Notes under the pieces: generated by a model
What the model was told of the DNA's origin: nothing
The model's database searches: none
The model's input: the letters and a program-made list of their open reading frames with translations, nothing else
Shown: positions 50,927 to 60,329 of the stretch, piece after piece
Layout: each line of letters starts with the position of its first letter
How positions within the stretch are numbered: the stretch's first letter is position 1
IMG/VR virus record: IMGVR_UViG_3300033182_000774
Span: 1-62,006 of that record
From: a virus
Direction: 5' to 3' (one strand)
DNA length: 62,006 bases
Made by a program: the position numbers and the translations under genes

Positions 50927-53181
50927 TGGCAGAAGAAATACAAGACGAACAGATTGCGGCAGTTGAGGTAAAGTCCTATTCAGCACCGTTAGATGACTTT
51001 GCCAATATAGTCAGGCAGAAGTTTGAAGAGAGCCGTGAATACAGGCGCGACCATGAAGTCCACTGGCAGGAGGCTTATGATGCCTACCGAGCCAAATACC
51101 CCTCCCGTATAAATAAGGCAAACGAGCTTGCCACGGAGCGTGGCATTTTTGTCAACCAGACAAGGCGTAAGATCAACAGTGCCAAGATCAAGATCGGCAC
51201 GTTGCTGTTTGAGGATGGAAAGATCCCGTTTTCGATCACGCCTTCCCGCAACCCCCGCTTTTATCCGCCAGATATTCAGGCTCCGCCTGATCGCCCGGAC
51301 ATTCTGGAAGACCAGATTCTCAAGCGTTCCAAGAAGATGGAGGAGAAGATTAGGGATATCCTTGACCGCACTGCATACAACGACGAGGTCCAATATGCGA
51401 TTCATGAAATGTGTCTCTATGGTACAGGATGTACTAAAGGGGTTTCTCTTGAATACAAAGACTATCCTGTCTACCGCTCAGTCCAAGATCCTGACACCAA
51501 CATGCTTGAAGTTGAGTCAATGCTGGAAAGTGAGTTGGTCCCTACTTGTAAGCACGTCAGTATTTGGAATATTTTTCCAAGTCCAGAGGCTTCTAGCGCG
51601 GAAGACGCAGACTACATCGTCCAGCGATCCTTCGTTTCCCCGATACAGCTTCGTAAGCTGGCCGAATCAAATGACGGGTTCATCATGGAAGCAGTGGATG
51701 AAGTCATTGAGGCAGGGATTGGCCAGAACCTGGGATACGACGAAAGCCAGCATCCACGCAAGTATGACGAATCTACGTCGAACCAACTCAAAAAAATAGA
51801 GGTACTGGAGTTCTGGGGCCGGTTGGATGCCAAGGATCTTTCTATGGTTCTGCCATTGGAAGAAGGCGATATGCACGGTGCCATACCGATTGTGATCACT
51901 GTGGTTGGAAACAAGGTGATCAAGATTATGGAGAACCCGTTTGACGGGCAAATGCCTTTTCACTTCTGTCACTGGCAGCGTAACCCTGAGTCAATCTGGG
52001 GAGATGGGATCTACTATGCGATCCGTGACGTGCAGGCGTTGATGAATTTCTGTATGGCCATGATGGTGGAGGGCAAGAGCCTTTCTGCCGCCCCGCTCAG
52101 TGTCATCGATCCCAACAGCTTTGAGGCTGGAACCGACATGGAGAGCATTTATCCGGGCAAGCAGTACCGCGTGAAACCGGGGGCTTCTGTCAGGGACGCA
52201 TTCATGGCAATCCAGATACCAGATGTCACCAATGGCTTGTTGCAGTTAGTGCAAACACTGGAAAGGGAAGCGGATCTGGATTCTGGCCAGACAGCCATAG
52301 GATATGGGGATATGTCGCCCAGCCAGACGAAGACTGCAACTGGGATGAGCATTCTAAACTCCAATGCCAATCGGCAAACAGCCGATGTGGTGCGTAGCGT
52401 GAGTGGCATGATCACACGCAATATAAACGCAATATATCGTTGGTTGATGGTTGACAATCCAGATCCTGCGATCAAGGGGGACTACGAGGCGATCTCAACG
52501 GGATACGAGCAATATGTTGCGCGCGAAGTTCACAACACGCAGTTGATTAATTTCCTGCAAGTTGTTGGTCAGCTTCCTCAGTTACAGCAGTACCTCAAGT
52601 ATGAGGCATTCAGTAGGCCATTGCTTAGGGCGTTTAACCTGGAGCCTGACAAGGTGCTGAAGACTGAGGAACAGGTAACCATGGAGATGCAACAGGCCAC
52701 ACAGGCCCAGCAACAGGCGGTTCAGCAACAAGCCCAGGCACAACAGCAGGCGATGCTGGCCCAAATGCAGGCACAGACGCAGGCATCGATTGCAATCGAG
52801 CAGAACAAGGCCACCTTGGATGAGAAGCAATCCATTGGGGAAGACCAGCGCAAACTAGAGATGCAGGAGCGCCTAGAGTTGCTAAAACAGGGAAATATAT
52901 TGCACCCAGTTAACTTGGAAAATACTTCTGTATTACTCCGGGAGCAAATGCAGGCGGAGCAGGCTCAGGCGATGCAACAACAGATGATGCTTGAGCAACA
53001 ACAGGCACAGGAAGTAATGGCCCAACAGCAACAGCAGATGGAGCCACCGCCACAACAGGGAGGAGGAGAGATGCCTGATTTAGAGCAGGCAGACAGAGAG
53101 GCACAGCAGCGTCTTGAGGGAGGACCGACTGCGAGAGAGATCCAGATGGAGCAATTAAGGGAGAATGCCCCAGCGGCCTGA
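50926..53181 (+). CDS. Portal protein
   Basis: The 751-residue product matches large podoviral portals: an N-terminal wing region with LDDFANIVRQKFEESREYRRDHEVHWQEAYDAYRAKYPS, a stem/crown core (WGDGIYYAIRDVQALMNFCMAMMVEG, SQTKTATGMSIL), and a C-terminal Gln-rich barrel (about 585-720) of long helices. It forms the dodecameric DNA entry vertex. It lies between terminase and scaffold/capsid genes as usual. It overlaps the next gene by 17 bases. Confidence 0.9.
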   Translation: MAEEIQDEQIAAVEVKSYSAPLDDFANIVRQKFEESREYRRDHEVHWQEAYDAYRAKYPSRINKANELATERGIFVNQTRRKINSAKIKIGTLLFEDGKIPFSITPSRNPRFYPPDIQAPPDRPDILEDQILKRSKKMEEKIRDILDRTAYNDEVQYAIHEMCLYGTGCTKGVSLEYKDYPVYRSVQDPDTNMLEVESMLESELVPTCKHVSIWNIFPSPEASSAEDADYIVQRSFVSPIQLRKLAESNDGFIMEAVDEVIEAGIGQNLGYDESQHPRKYDESTSNQLKKIEVLEFWGRLDAKDLSMVLPLEEGDMHGAIPIVITVVGNKVIKIMENPFDGQMPFHFCHWQRNPESIWGDGIYYAIRDVQALMNFCMAMMVEGKSLSAAPLSVIDPNSFEAGTDMESIYPGKQYRVKPGASVRDAFMAIQIPDVTNGLLQLVQTLEREADLDSGQTAIGYGDMSPSQTKTATGMSILNSNANRQTADVVRSVSGMITRNINAIYRWLMVDNPDPAIKGDYEAISTGYEQYVAREVHNTQLINFLQVVGQLPQLQQYLKYEAFSRPLLRAFNLEPDKVLKTEEQVTMEMQQATQAQQQAVQQQAQAQQQAMLAQMQAQTQASIAIEQNKATLDEKQSIGEDQRKLEMQERLELLKQGNILHPVNLENTSVLLREQMQAEQAQAMQQQMMLEQQQAQEVMAQQQQQMEPPPQQGGGEMPDLEQADREAQQRLEGGPTAREIQMEQLRENAPAA

Positions 53182-53389
53182 AACGAAACAGGACCTCATA
53201 GCAATGCTTAATGGGAACCCTGGATGGGAGGCCCTGAAAGAAGTTTTTGAGGCAAAGATAGAAGAGCAGTTGGATCTGGTAACAACCACCCATCTGCACG
53301 ACCAGAAATCTGTGGGGAGGCACAATGCGTCTCTCGGAAAGATTGAAGCCTACAGAGAGATTCTGAGGTTTCCAAAGTCTTTTAACTAG
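53165..53389 (+). CDS. Small head-module protein
   Basis: A 74-residue, helical product (GWEALKEVFEAKIEEQLDLV ... GKIEAYREILRF) of a kind often found between portal and scaffold genes in short-tailed marine phages. Role unknown. Confidence 0.65.
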   Translation: MPQRPETKQDLIAMLNGNPGWEALKEVFEAKIEEQLDLVTTTHLHDQKSVGRHNASLGKIEAYREILRFPKSFN

Positions 53390-53415
53390 GTCTTCACCCG
53401 CAAGGAAGGACCATC

Positions 53416-53456
53416 CACCAATCTAACCCGCAAGGGCACCTAGACTGGTGATTTTT
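53416..53456 (+). terminator. Terminator between portal and scaffold genes
   Basis: CACCA and TCTA pair with TAGA and TGGTG (one mismatch), capped by an inner CCC-GCAA-GGG hairpin, followed by ATTTTT. A second hairpin (GGTCTTC with GAAGGACC) lies just upstream; ACCCGCAAGG occurs in both. Read-through would lower expression of portal relative to capsid genes transcribed from elsewhere. Confidence 0.75.
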
Positions 53457-53532
53457 CTTAATTCAGTTAAAGGGCAGAGCAATCGTTTTTTACCAGTTGA
53501 AGAAGCGGATGCTGTGACCTTGAAGGAGTTCA

Positions 53533-54465
53533 TTGGCAACAGAGAGTGTAGAAGCTCAACCCCAGGAAGACCCTGGTACTGTAGAGCTATCTGACGAAGA
53601 GCTTTGGGACCAGGCCCCAGAGGATGGAGAGGAAGAACCTCAAGATTCTGAAGAGCCTGTAGAAGAGGAAAAGGAAGAAGTCGCAGACGAAGATGTTGAG
53701 GAGGAGGCAGAGGACAAAGGAACCGATGAACCTCAACACGATTACGAAAAGCGATACCGCGATTTAGAGCGTGAATTTCATCGTAGGAATGAAGATTCTG
53801 CTCAAATGCGTCAGGAATTTCAGGACCTACGCCTGAGACTACTGGAGCAAGAGAAGGAACTGGAGAGAGCGAAGACAACTCCGAAGGAGTCTTCCAAGAC
53901 CCCAAATCCATTGGATGAGGAGGACTGGTTTTCTAAGGAAGACCGGCAAACCATGGAAGAGTTTGGTGAGTTAACTTCGACGTTCCGCAAAATTGTTCAG
54001 CATGAACTGGCAAAGAACGCACAGCCTCAAAATGAGACTGTAGCTCAGGCCCAGCGAAGGCTTGAACAGATTGAACAGGTAGTTCAACAGCAGAACCACT
54101 CTCAGTTTTTAAGGTCACATGAGGCCCACATGACATCGGAAGTGGGTGATGATTACAGGGATATAGACCGAGATCCCGGATTCCAGAGTTTTGTGCTGGC
54201 AAGCCCAGCCTTAACGAAGATGATGACAGAATCGGTTGATCCTGTAGACCACGCCAGCGTCATGAATCTGTGGTTGGACACAACCCAGGAAGGGAAAGCA
54301 TATAGACCAGATCCAGTACCTAAAGCATCGCCTCAGAAGAAAGAAGCTCGCAGAAGAGCCGCCTCATCTTTGGTAAAGAACTCCGCACCACAAATAACAA
54401 AGAACCCCGATGATATGAGTTTGGAAGAACTCTGGGATTCTATCCCTGAAGGGGATGAAAAATAA
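53533..54465 (+). CDS. Scaffolding protein
   Basis: The 310-residue product starts at TTG behind GAAGGAG. It is extremely acidic at the N-terminus (about 20-75), has a central coiled coil (RYRDLEREFHRR ... LRLLEQEKELERAK) and a helical C-terminal half, the layout of phage scaffolds that guide capsid assembly and then leave. A motif DEELWDQAPEDG (21-32) is repeated as LEELWDSIPEG (297-307) at the very C-terminus. It lies 21 bases before the capsid gene. Confidence 0.85.
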   Translation: MATESVEAQPQEDPGTVELSDEELWDQAPEDGEEEPQDSEEPVEEEKEEVADEDVEEEAEDKGTDEPQHDYEKRYRDLEREFHRRNEDSAQMRQEFQDLRLRLLEQEKELERAKTTPKESSKTPNPLDEEDWFSKEDRQTMEEFGELTSTFRKIVQHELAKNAQPQNETVAQAQRRLEQIEQVVQQQNHSQFLRSHEAHMTSEVGDDYRDIDRDPGFQSFVLASPALTKMMTESVDPVDHASVMNLWLDTTQEGKAYRPDPVPKASPQKKEARRRAASSLVKNSAPQITKNPDDMSLEELWDSIPEGDEK

Positions 54466-54486
54466 CCAGTTAGATAGGAGTTTAAC

Positions 54487-55602
54487 ATGGCAGCTTATGG
54501 CGGAACTGGCTCATTAAGCGGAAGTTCTTACGGGGACTTGTCGGCTAATGACGCGTTCACTATTCAGAAAAAAATGCTTCCCATTGCGAAGCGATTGTTA
54601 ACTTTTGGCAAGTTCGCCCAAAAGGAAACCAAGCCCCAGAAACAGGGTTTGGAGATCAGACACAGACGATATGAGCGTTTCCCGATTGTGGATTCGCCTT
54701 TAGCAGAGGGTGTAACCCCTGACTTCGTCAGCCTTGAGCATACAACTTTGATGCACACATTGAAGCAGTATGGCTCATATGTGAACACCACGGACGTGAT
54801 GATGGCAGCATCACACGACCCAATTTTGTCCACCATCGTTGAGCGTCAGAGTCAGCAGGCTGGAGAAACTCTCGATTTTCTCGCCTACAAAGTCTTCCGT
54901 GCTGGAACACAGGTAAAGTACGGAACTGGCAGTAGCTCACCGGGTAGAAGTGTGGTCAACCACACAGTAGGTGGAGTGCAACCTATTTCAGGGACCGCAG
55001 TCAACGCCAGCGCAACTTCAAAGTTGTTTGACACCGCAATCAGAAAGCTGGAGTCCAATGACGCGAAGAAGATGCGTAACATGTTGCGCGCTTCCGTTGG
55101 AATCGACACATCCCCGATCAGGGAATCCTACATTGGGATCTGTCACCCTGACCTTCGTCAGGACTTGGAAAATTTGTCTGACTTCATCCCAGTAGAAAAA
55201 TATTCTGAGGCTGGACAGGCAATCGAAGGTGAGATTGGAACAGTCAAAGGTGTTCGCATCATCACCACCACACAGGCAACCCCGTTTGCCGATGCTGGTG
55301 GATCAGTTGCAGCGAATACTGATGGTTCTGGAGAGGCACAGTACGCTAAGACCACCAGTGGAACAGCTGGCTCTAGCGGGAATGCTGATGTTTATCCAAT
55401 CATCATCATTGCACAGGATTTTGGAGGATGTGCAACCTTGGGTGGAATGGATTCACTCCGCTCAAAAGTGGTACTACCGAAACCTGGACCCGGTGACCCA
55501 CTTGGTCAACGTGGAACTGTTGCATGGGATACTTTTTATTCCTGCATCATCCTTCAGGACCTTTATATGTACAGGATTGAGGTAGTAGCATCGGCTCTAT
55601 AA
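54487..55602 (+). CDS. Major capsid protein (N4gp56 family)
   Basis: The 371-residue product belongs to the N4gp56-type HK97-fold capsid proteins: FTIQKKMLPIAKRLLTFGKF, EIRHRRYERFPIVDSPLAEGVTP, the segment LRASVGIDTSPIRESYIGICHPD, and the terminal ALLYMYRIEVVASAL-like end. It forms the icosahedral shell. TTAGATAGGAG supplies a ribosome site. Followed by a terminator-like hairpin, so it is probably the most abundant late product. Confidence 0.92.
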   Translation: MAAYGGTGSLSGSSYGDLSANDAFTIQKKMLPIAKRLLTFGKFAQKETKPQKQGLEIRHRRYERFPIVDSPLAEGVTPDFVSLEHTTLMHTLKQYGSYVNTTDVMMAASHDPILSTIVERQSQQAGETLDFLAYKVFRAGTQVKYGTGSSSPGRSVVNHTVGGVQPISGTAVNASATSKLFDTAIRKLESNDAKKMRNMLRASVGIDTSPIRESYIGICHPDLRQDLENLSDFIPVEKYSEAGQAIEGEIGTVKGVRIITTTQATPFADAGGSVAANTDGSGEAQYAKTTSGTAGSSGNADVYPIIIIAQDFGGCATLGGMDSLRSKVVLPKPGPGDPLGQRGTVAWDTFYSCIILQDLYMYRIEVVASAL

Positions 55603-55649
55603 TCATTCTGTTACTTTTTAATTAAAACGCTCTCCGCTGCGGGAATCAG

Positions 55650-55673
55650 CCCCCGCAGTGCGGGGGTTCTTTC
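55650..55673 (+). terminator. Terminator-like hairpin after capsid gene
   Basis: CCCCCGC (55650-55656) pairs with GCGGGGG (55660-55666) around AGT and is followed by TTCTTTC. The imperfect T tract suggests partial termination or protection of the capsid message. Confidence 0.7.
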
Positions 55674-55703
55674 GCTCAAAATTCCGCTTACAGGAGAATA
55701 ATT

Positions 55704-56258
55704 ATGGAATCGATTTTAACTAGAATGACCAATGTCCCCCAGCAGTCGGGGATTGATTTTGTGAACTTCGCAGATGGCTCAACTTGGTCTGCGGCAACCT
55801 ACAAGAGGGTGATTTTCCTTCCTCTTGGTGCCCGTGTTTCTGGGATTTGTGTGGCTGTTAGTGATGCAGTGACCACTACAACCGGGAACAACACTTTTAC
55901 TGTAGGGCATGACGGGGGAGGAGTTCTTCAGTCTGACACAGGCATGGTCAATGTCGCAGTCGCTGAAGATGTAGATGCTTACTGCACCTCTGTAAACCTT
56001 GAGGCGGCTGGGTTCTCTGGCCCTGAAGGGAATGCCGGTGTAGAGATTATGGGCAAGCCCCCAACCACAACAAGTTCTGCGGAATACACCTTTGCACCTG
56101 GCACTAATGGCAAAAAACAGTGGTCTGAGTCTGGGGAAAAGGTTGTTCCTGTTGTTGGGTATATTGTTTTGGGTGATGCCCAAACTGCTGGTGCATTCCA
56201 CTGGTGGGTCAACTACACATTTGATCCTAACATCGTCTGGAATCAATCAGACTTATAA
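55704..56258 (+). CDS. Putative capsid decoration protein
   Basis: A 184-residue beta-rich product with Thr/Gly-rich strands, directly after the capsid gene with AGGAG at good spacing. Its position and composition suit a decoration or head fibre protein. No family recognised. Confidence 0.65.
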   Translation: MESILTRMTNVPQQSGIDFVNFADGSTWSAATYKRVIFLPLGARVSGICVAVSDAVTTTTGNNTFTVGHDGGGVLQSDTGMVNVAVAEDVDAYCTSVNLEAAGFSGPEGNAGVEIMGKPPTTTSSAEYTFAPGTNGKKQWSESGEKVVPVVGYIVLGDAQTAGAFHWWVNYTFDPNIVWNQSDL

Positions 56259-56264
56259 TTTAAA

Positions 56265-56282
56265 GCGGGGCTTAGGCCCCGC
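56265..56282 (+). other. GC hairpin between structural genes
   Basis: GCGGGGC (56265-56271) pairs with GCCCCGC (56276-56282) around TTAG. There is no T tract, so it more likely stabilises RNA 3' ends than terminates transcription. Confidence 0.55.
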
Positions 56283-56303
56283 CAACCTTAACCGAGGGAG
56301 TTT

Positions 56304-56786
56304 ATGTCAATAGCTGGAGGCTTGTTACCAAGCAAGCAATTGCCAGAGCAAAATCTGCATGATGCCTATGTGCAGGCTGGGGAAGGAAAGTTTGTTGTCA
56401 TCCAAGAAGGGATGCGACTGGCTGCTGAGTTCAAGGACGGAAATGATGTCCCTGAAGGTTATTGCGTTATCAATATAGAATACGGAAGGGATGTGGCAGA
56501 CACAGGCCCTGTGCCGGTAACGCTTGGTGAGGATACATTGGTAATTCCGAGGGGCACAGACAGAATTGTGCCGTTGGGCTTTGTCAATGTTCTCAATGAC
56601 GCGGTTACAACAGAATACTTCCAGAGAGACTTGATGAGCAGTCTGACATCAAGGTCTACCCGGAGATTTGATTTCCGTGTCAAAAAGTGGCCTAAAACTG
56701 GAAGTCACCAGGGAGCCATCATCACCAAGGAAGATCTAGAAGATAGCGTAAAGCGACATGAAGTAATCGAACTAGATCAAGACTAA
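56304..56786 (+). CDS. Structural protein, 160 residues
   Basis: Mixed beta-rich product (GKFVVIQEGMRLAAEFKDG at the N-terminus, VEVRKWPKTGSHQGAII-like end). It sits in the head module and its stop overlaps the ATG of the adaptor gene. Unknown exact role. Confidence 0.65.
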   Translation: MSIAGGLLPSKQLPEQNLHDAYVQAGEGKFVVIQEGMRLAAEFKDGNDVPEGYCVINIEYGRDVADTGPVPVTLGEDTLVIPRGTDRIVPLGFVNVLNDAVTTEYFQRDLMSSLTSRSTRRFDFRVKKWPKTGSHQGAIITKEDLEDSVKRHEVIELDQD

Positions 56787-57820
56787 TGAATCGAAAACAG
56801 ATCCGTGAGCGCGTCGAAATCGCATTGCAGGATGTTGAGAATCGGCACTGGACGGATCGTGAGATCAATCAGTTCATAGATGATGCGCTTGTTGAATTCA
56901 CAAGGATTGCGCGATACCCACAAGTTGAAGGAACTGCCACCAACCCGGGTGGTACGACTACACTTGGGGAGGCGACACAGACCGCCACGCTTTCGGTAGA
57001 TGGCAAGACTGCCACTCTATCAAATTTTGGAGGATCTTCTGCTGCTCATGGTTATTCTGACAATGATGTTTTGTTGGTTTCTGGTGCCTCACCAGATGAG
57101 TATAACGGGTCTTTCAACGTCCTTGCGGCAACCACAACCACAGTCACCTACCAAGTTGATTTTGGGAACGCGGTAACGGATGCATCAGTCAGTGTCTTCA
57201 GGATAGGCCCTGTCTTTACGAAACCGTCTACTGTTGCCGAAATCACTTCAGTCTCTATTGGTGGGCGTGAGCTCGCCATTTACACAGAGTCGGAACTCAA
57301 CGCTGCCGCCTCCAGCAGGGGCTACAGGCATTATATGTTGGAATCTTCAATGGGCTTCCACCCTAATGCATTTTCGGTAGCACTCAACTCAGTAGACAAC
57401 ACCCCTCGATGGCGGGAGCAGAATGGCCCGATAGAAGCAGTCATTTTCAATAACCGCACGTCAGACACCTTCCGCATCTACCCGCTTCCCAAAGAGGACA
57501 GGGACATATATATAGACAAGGACGCTACGGCAAAAGTCTTTAAGACAATAAAGGTGAGGGGGGTTCCAGCTGACACCAGCTTATCATCAGACACCAGTAC
57601 CCCCACAGTTAATTCTTACTGGCATGAGGCATTGGTTTTCGGTGCGCTGGAAAGGTGCTGGCTCAAGGATTCCAAGGTGCAGAACATTGAGAAGAGTCAG
57701 ATGTACCGCGCGAAGTTCTTAGAGCAAGCATCACAAGCACAGAGAATGGAAGGCATGACCAGCGGTGCGTTGTCAGAAGGAAGAAACCAGGGTGGTTTCA
57801 GGATTAATAGAAATCTGTAA
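56786..57820 (+). CDS. Head-tail adaptor-like protein
   Basis: The 344-residue product begins with a helical RKQIRERVEIALQDVENRHW, then DREINQFIDDALVEFTRIARYP. This arrangement is characteristic of phage adaptor proteins binding below the portal. A beta-rich insert (about 50-130) and a helical end follow. It couples head and tail assembly. Start overlaps the previous stop by 1 base. Confidence 0.75.
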   Translation: MNRKQIRERVEIALQDVENRHWTDREINQFIDDALVEFTRIARYPQVEGTATNPGGTTTLGEATQTATLSVDGKTATLSNFGGSSAAHGYSDNDVLLVSGASPDEYNGSFNVLAATTTTVTYQVDFGNAVTDASVSVFRIGPVFTKPSTVAEITSVSIGGRELAIYTESELNAAASSRGYRHYMLESSMGFHPNAFSVALNSVDNTPRWREQNGPIEAVIFNNRTSDTFRIYPLPKEDRDIYIDKDATAKVFKTIKVRGVPADTSLSSDTSTPTVNSYWHEALVFGALERCWLKDSKVQNIEKSQMYRAKFLEQASQAQRMEGMTSGALSEGRNQGGFRINRNL

Positions 57821-57906
57821 TGAAGGAACCCATGCACGGGAAAAAGAAAACAAAAAAGTCTAAGCCAAAGAAGAAAGGAATCCTGCAAAGTCAGGGTTAC
57901 TATTAA
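57820..57906 (+). CDS. 28-residue Lys-rich small protein
   Basis: The ATG overlaps the adaptor stop and the TAA overlaps the next ATG (TAATG at both ends). The product is a run of Lys/Pro/Ser (KKKTKKSKPKKK) ending ILQSQGYY. Tight coupling argues that it is real; it may bind DNA in the head. Confidence 0.6.
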   Translation: MKEPMHGKKKTKKSKPKKKGILQSQGYY

Positions 57907-58208
57907 TGGCTACAGGAATACTGGAACGCAGGGGTTTGACCAAGAAGAAAAGGTCGCCTGCATGGACTCGCAAGGAAGGACAAAATGAAAAAGGAGGGCT
58001 GAATGCTAAGGGTAGAGCAAGTTATAAGCGTCAAACTGGGGGGACGCTGAAACCGCCGGCACCAAACCCCAAAACCAAAAAGGACAAGGGCAGGCGCAAA
58101 AGTTTTTGCGCTCGGATGAAGGGGATGAAGAGCAAGTTAACCAGCAGTAAAACCGCTAACGATCCGAATAGTCGGATAAACAAAAGCCTACGGGCTTGGA
58201 AGTGCTAA
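57906..58208 (+). CDS. DUF6321-like small basic virion protein
   Basis: The 100-residue product carries the conserved pattern WTRKEGQNEKGGLNAKGRASY, then KSFCARMKGMKSKL and a terminal LRAWKC. Similar proteins are common in marine podoviruses, of unknown function. It is very basic and so may bind DNA. Confidence 0.75.
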   Translation: MATGILERRGLTKKKRSPAWTRKEGQNEKGGLNAKGRASYKRQTGGTLKPPAPNPKTKKDKGRRKSFCARMKGMKSKLTSSKTANDPNSRINKSLRAWKC

Positions 58209-58217
58209 AGGAGAATA

Positions 58218-58412
58218 ATGGCTAAACGTGGACTTTACGAAAATATCCACCGAAAGCGAAAAAGAATAGCCCAGGGGAGTGGAGAAAAAATGAGATCGCC
58301 GGGGGACAAGGGCGCTCCATCAGCCAAAGACTTCGCCAACAGTGCCAAGACCGCCAAGCCTTACAAGAAGAAAAAGAAAAAAGTGGGAATGCTTGAGTCG
58401 AGAGGAATGTAA
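58218..58412 (+). CDS. Small basic conserved virion protein
   Basis: The 64-residue product GLYENIHRKRKRIAQGSGEKMRSPG ... with a Lys-rich end is a conserved phage mini-protein, usually found beside the DUF6321-like gene, as here. The stop overlaps the next ATG. Possibly a DNA-associated head protein. Confidence 0.75.
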   Translation: MAKRGLYENIHRKRKRIAQGSGEKMRSPGDKGAPSAKDFANSAKTAKPYKKKKKKVGMLESRGM

Positions 58413-58774
58413 TGGCCGCAGGGCGTTATGACATCACCATTGAGCAGGGTGCGACCTTCAGCCTGCCTATAAGCTACAAGGACAGCAATGACGCTGTCAT
58501 TGATTTGTCATCTGGATATACAGCCAGGATGAAGATCAAGGAATCTGCTGGTGGGACTGTCATTGCGTCTACAGAGTCTGCGGATTCACCAAAGAACACA
58601 TTATCAATCGCCTTAGCCGCTTCTGGGAACAACATCACAGTTTCAATGTCAGCAACAAACACAGCCACAATGGACTTTGATAATGCTGTTTATGATTTAG
58701 AGATTGTCAGCGGTGCCGAGGTTACAAGGGTCCTTGAGGGGAAGGTTAAACTGTCTAGGGAGATCACTGTATGA
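58412..58774 (+). CDS. Beta-rich tail/baseplate-associated protein
   Basis: The 120-residue product YDITIEQGATFSLPISYKDS ... DLSSGYTARMKIKES matches a small beta-sandwich domain frequent in phage tails. Probably a minor structural protein at the base of fibres. Overlaps the next gene by 4 bases. Confidence 0.7.
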   Translation: MAAGRYDITIEQGATFSLPISYKDSNDAVIDLSSGYTARMKIKESAGGTVIASTESADSPKNTLSIALAASGNNITVSMSATNTATMDFDNAVYDLEIVSGAEVTRVLEGKVKLSREITV

Positions 58775-60321
58775 GTGTAACCATTTCTCCCACCCAGCAT
58801 CAGGTCACTGTCAATCCCACGACCAATGTTGTCACTGTCAATGCCGCAGCCAATGTGGTCACTGTCACAGCACCTGGGCCAGTTGGTCCTCAAGGTGGTG
58901 CTGGCGAAATAATGTCTGCAACCGCAACTGTGTCTGAAGTTGCAGTTGATAGTAATGGGAATTCTCAAGACCCGACGGTAGCAATATCACTTGGAGGCAC
59001 AACTACGCAGAGAACCATGGCGTTCTCTTTTGGTGTGCCGACGGGGAAAAGCGGGGTCATTCAGTCTGTTGCCGTAACTGGCTCAGACGGTATTCAGGTT
59101 GATTCAGGCTCTCCCATCACGACTGCTACTGGGACTATTGCCCTTGGCGTGGATGCTTCTGCACTTAGGACACACATTAATGTGGAGGATGGGGCAACCG
59201 GGGACCAGACCAACGCAGAAATCCGTGCAGCAGTTGAAGCCGCAACAGACTCGAATGTATTTACTGACGCAGACCACACAAAACTGAACGGCATTGAGAC
59301 TGGTGCAACCGCAGACCAAACAGGTGCGGAGATAAAAACCGCCTACGAGAATGAATCTGACACCAACGCATTTACGGATGCCGAAAAAACGAAATTAGCA
59401 GGTATTGCCACAGGGGCCGAGGTCAATGTTCAATCTGACTTTAATGCTGTTTCTGGTGATGCGTTTATTCTTAACAAGCCTGTTGTTGGTGATGGTGGAC
59501 TTACTCAGAACAATTTCACTGATGCGCTCAAAACAAAACTGGATGGGATTGAGGCAAGTGCGGATGTAACGGATGCCACCAATGTTGATGCTGCTGGCGC
59601 AGTGATGAATAGTGACACCACAACCGCATCAATGAGTTTTGTCATCGATGATGACACGATGGGCACCGCAAGTGACACGAAACTTTCAACAAGTGAAAGT
59701 ATTAAGGCATATGTTGACGCTTCTGTTGTGGGGCTTCTTGAATATCAGGGTGGATATAACGCAAACACTGACACACCAAATATAGAAGCTTCTCCATCTG
59801 GTATTAATAAAGGGGATGTCTACGCTGTCACCCATGCTGGTTCATTTCACAGTATTGACCTTGAGGTAGGGGATGTGCTTCTTGCAGAAGAAGACAACCC
59901 AAATGCACAGTCTAAATGGACTGTAATTAACAAAGATTTAAACGCTGGTTCGATCAAAACTTCATACGAAAGTAATAGTAACACCAACGCCTTCACGGAT
60001 GCGCTTTTAACAAAACTCAACGGCATTGAAACAAGTGCCACGGCTGACCAAACAGCTAGTGAAATAAAAACAGCATACGAGTCAAATAACGATACTAACG
60101 CTTTTACAGATGCGCTGTTAACCAAACTAAACTCTGTAGAATCTTCAGCGGATGTAACTGATACAGCAAACGTCAACTCCGCTGGTGCTTTCATGCACAC
60201 AGACATCCCAGATTCTGATACTGGGTTCATCAAAAGGACAGGCTCAGAGACTTACGATATTGACACCAGCACATACGATCTTGAAGGAACTGGGGTTGCT
60301 ATGAGCATTGCCCTTGGCTGA
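58771..60321 (+). CDS. Tail fibre with repeated TKLxGIExxA units
   Basis: The 516-residue product has an N-terminal domain for virion attachment and a shaft made of about five units with the pattern TKLxGIE(T/A)xAxxxQT and TDAxxTKL (residues about 130-480), a repeat known from phage fibres. The C-terminus is short. It probably forms a trimeric stalk; the terminal receptor tip may be supplied by the following gene products. Confidence 0.8.
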   Translation: MSVTISPTQHQVTVNPTTNVVTVNAAANVVTVTAPGPVGPQGGAGEIMSATATVSEVAVDSNGNSQDPTVAISLGGTTTQRTMAFSFGVPTGKSGVIQSVAVTGSDGIQVDSGSPITTATGTIALGVDASALRTHINVEDGATGDQTNAEIRAAVEAATDSNVFTDADHTKLNGIETGATADQTGAEIKTAYENESDTNAFTDAEKTKLAGIATGAEVNVQSDFNAVSGDAFILNKPVVGDGGLTQNNFTDALKTKLDGIEASADVTDATNVDAAGAVMNSDTTTASMSFVIDDDTMGTASDTKLSTSESIKAYVDASVVGLLEYQGGYNANTDTPNIEASPSGINKGDVYAVTHAGSFHSIDLEVGDVLLAEEDNPNAQSKWTVINKDLNAGSIKTSYESNSNTNAFTDALLTKLNGIETSATADQTASEIKTAYESNNDTNAFTDALLTKLNSVESSADVTDTANVNSAGAFMHTDIPDSDTGFIKRTGSETYDIDTSTYDLEGTGVAMSIALG

Positions 60322-60329
60322 GATAAATT

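Noticed and set aside
56265-56282. Rho-independent terminator
   Set aside because: Strong GC stem but no following T tract, so it is listed as a hairpin of unknown role.
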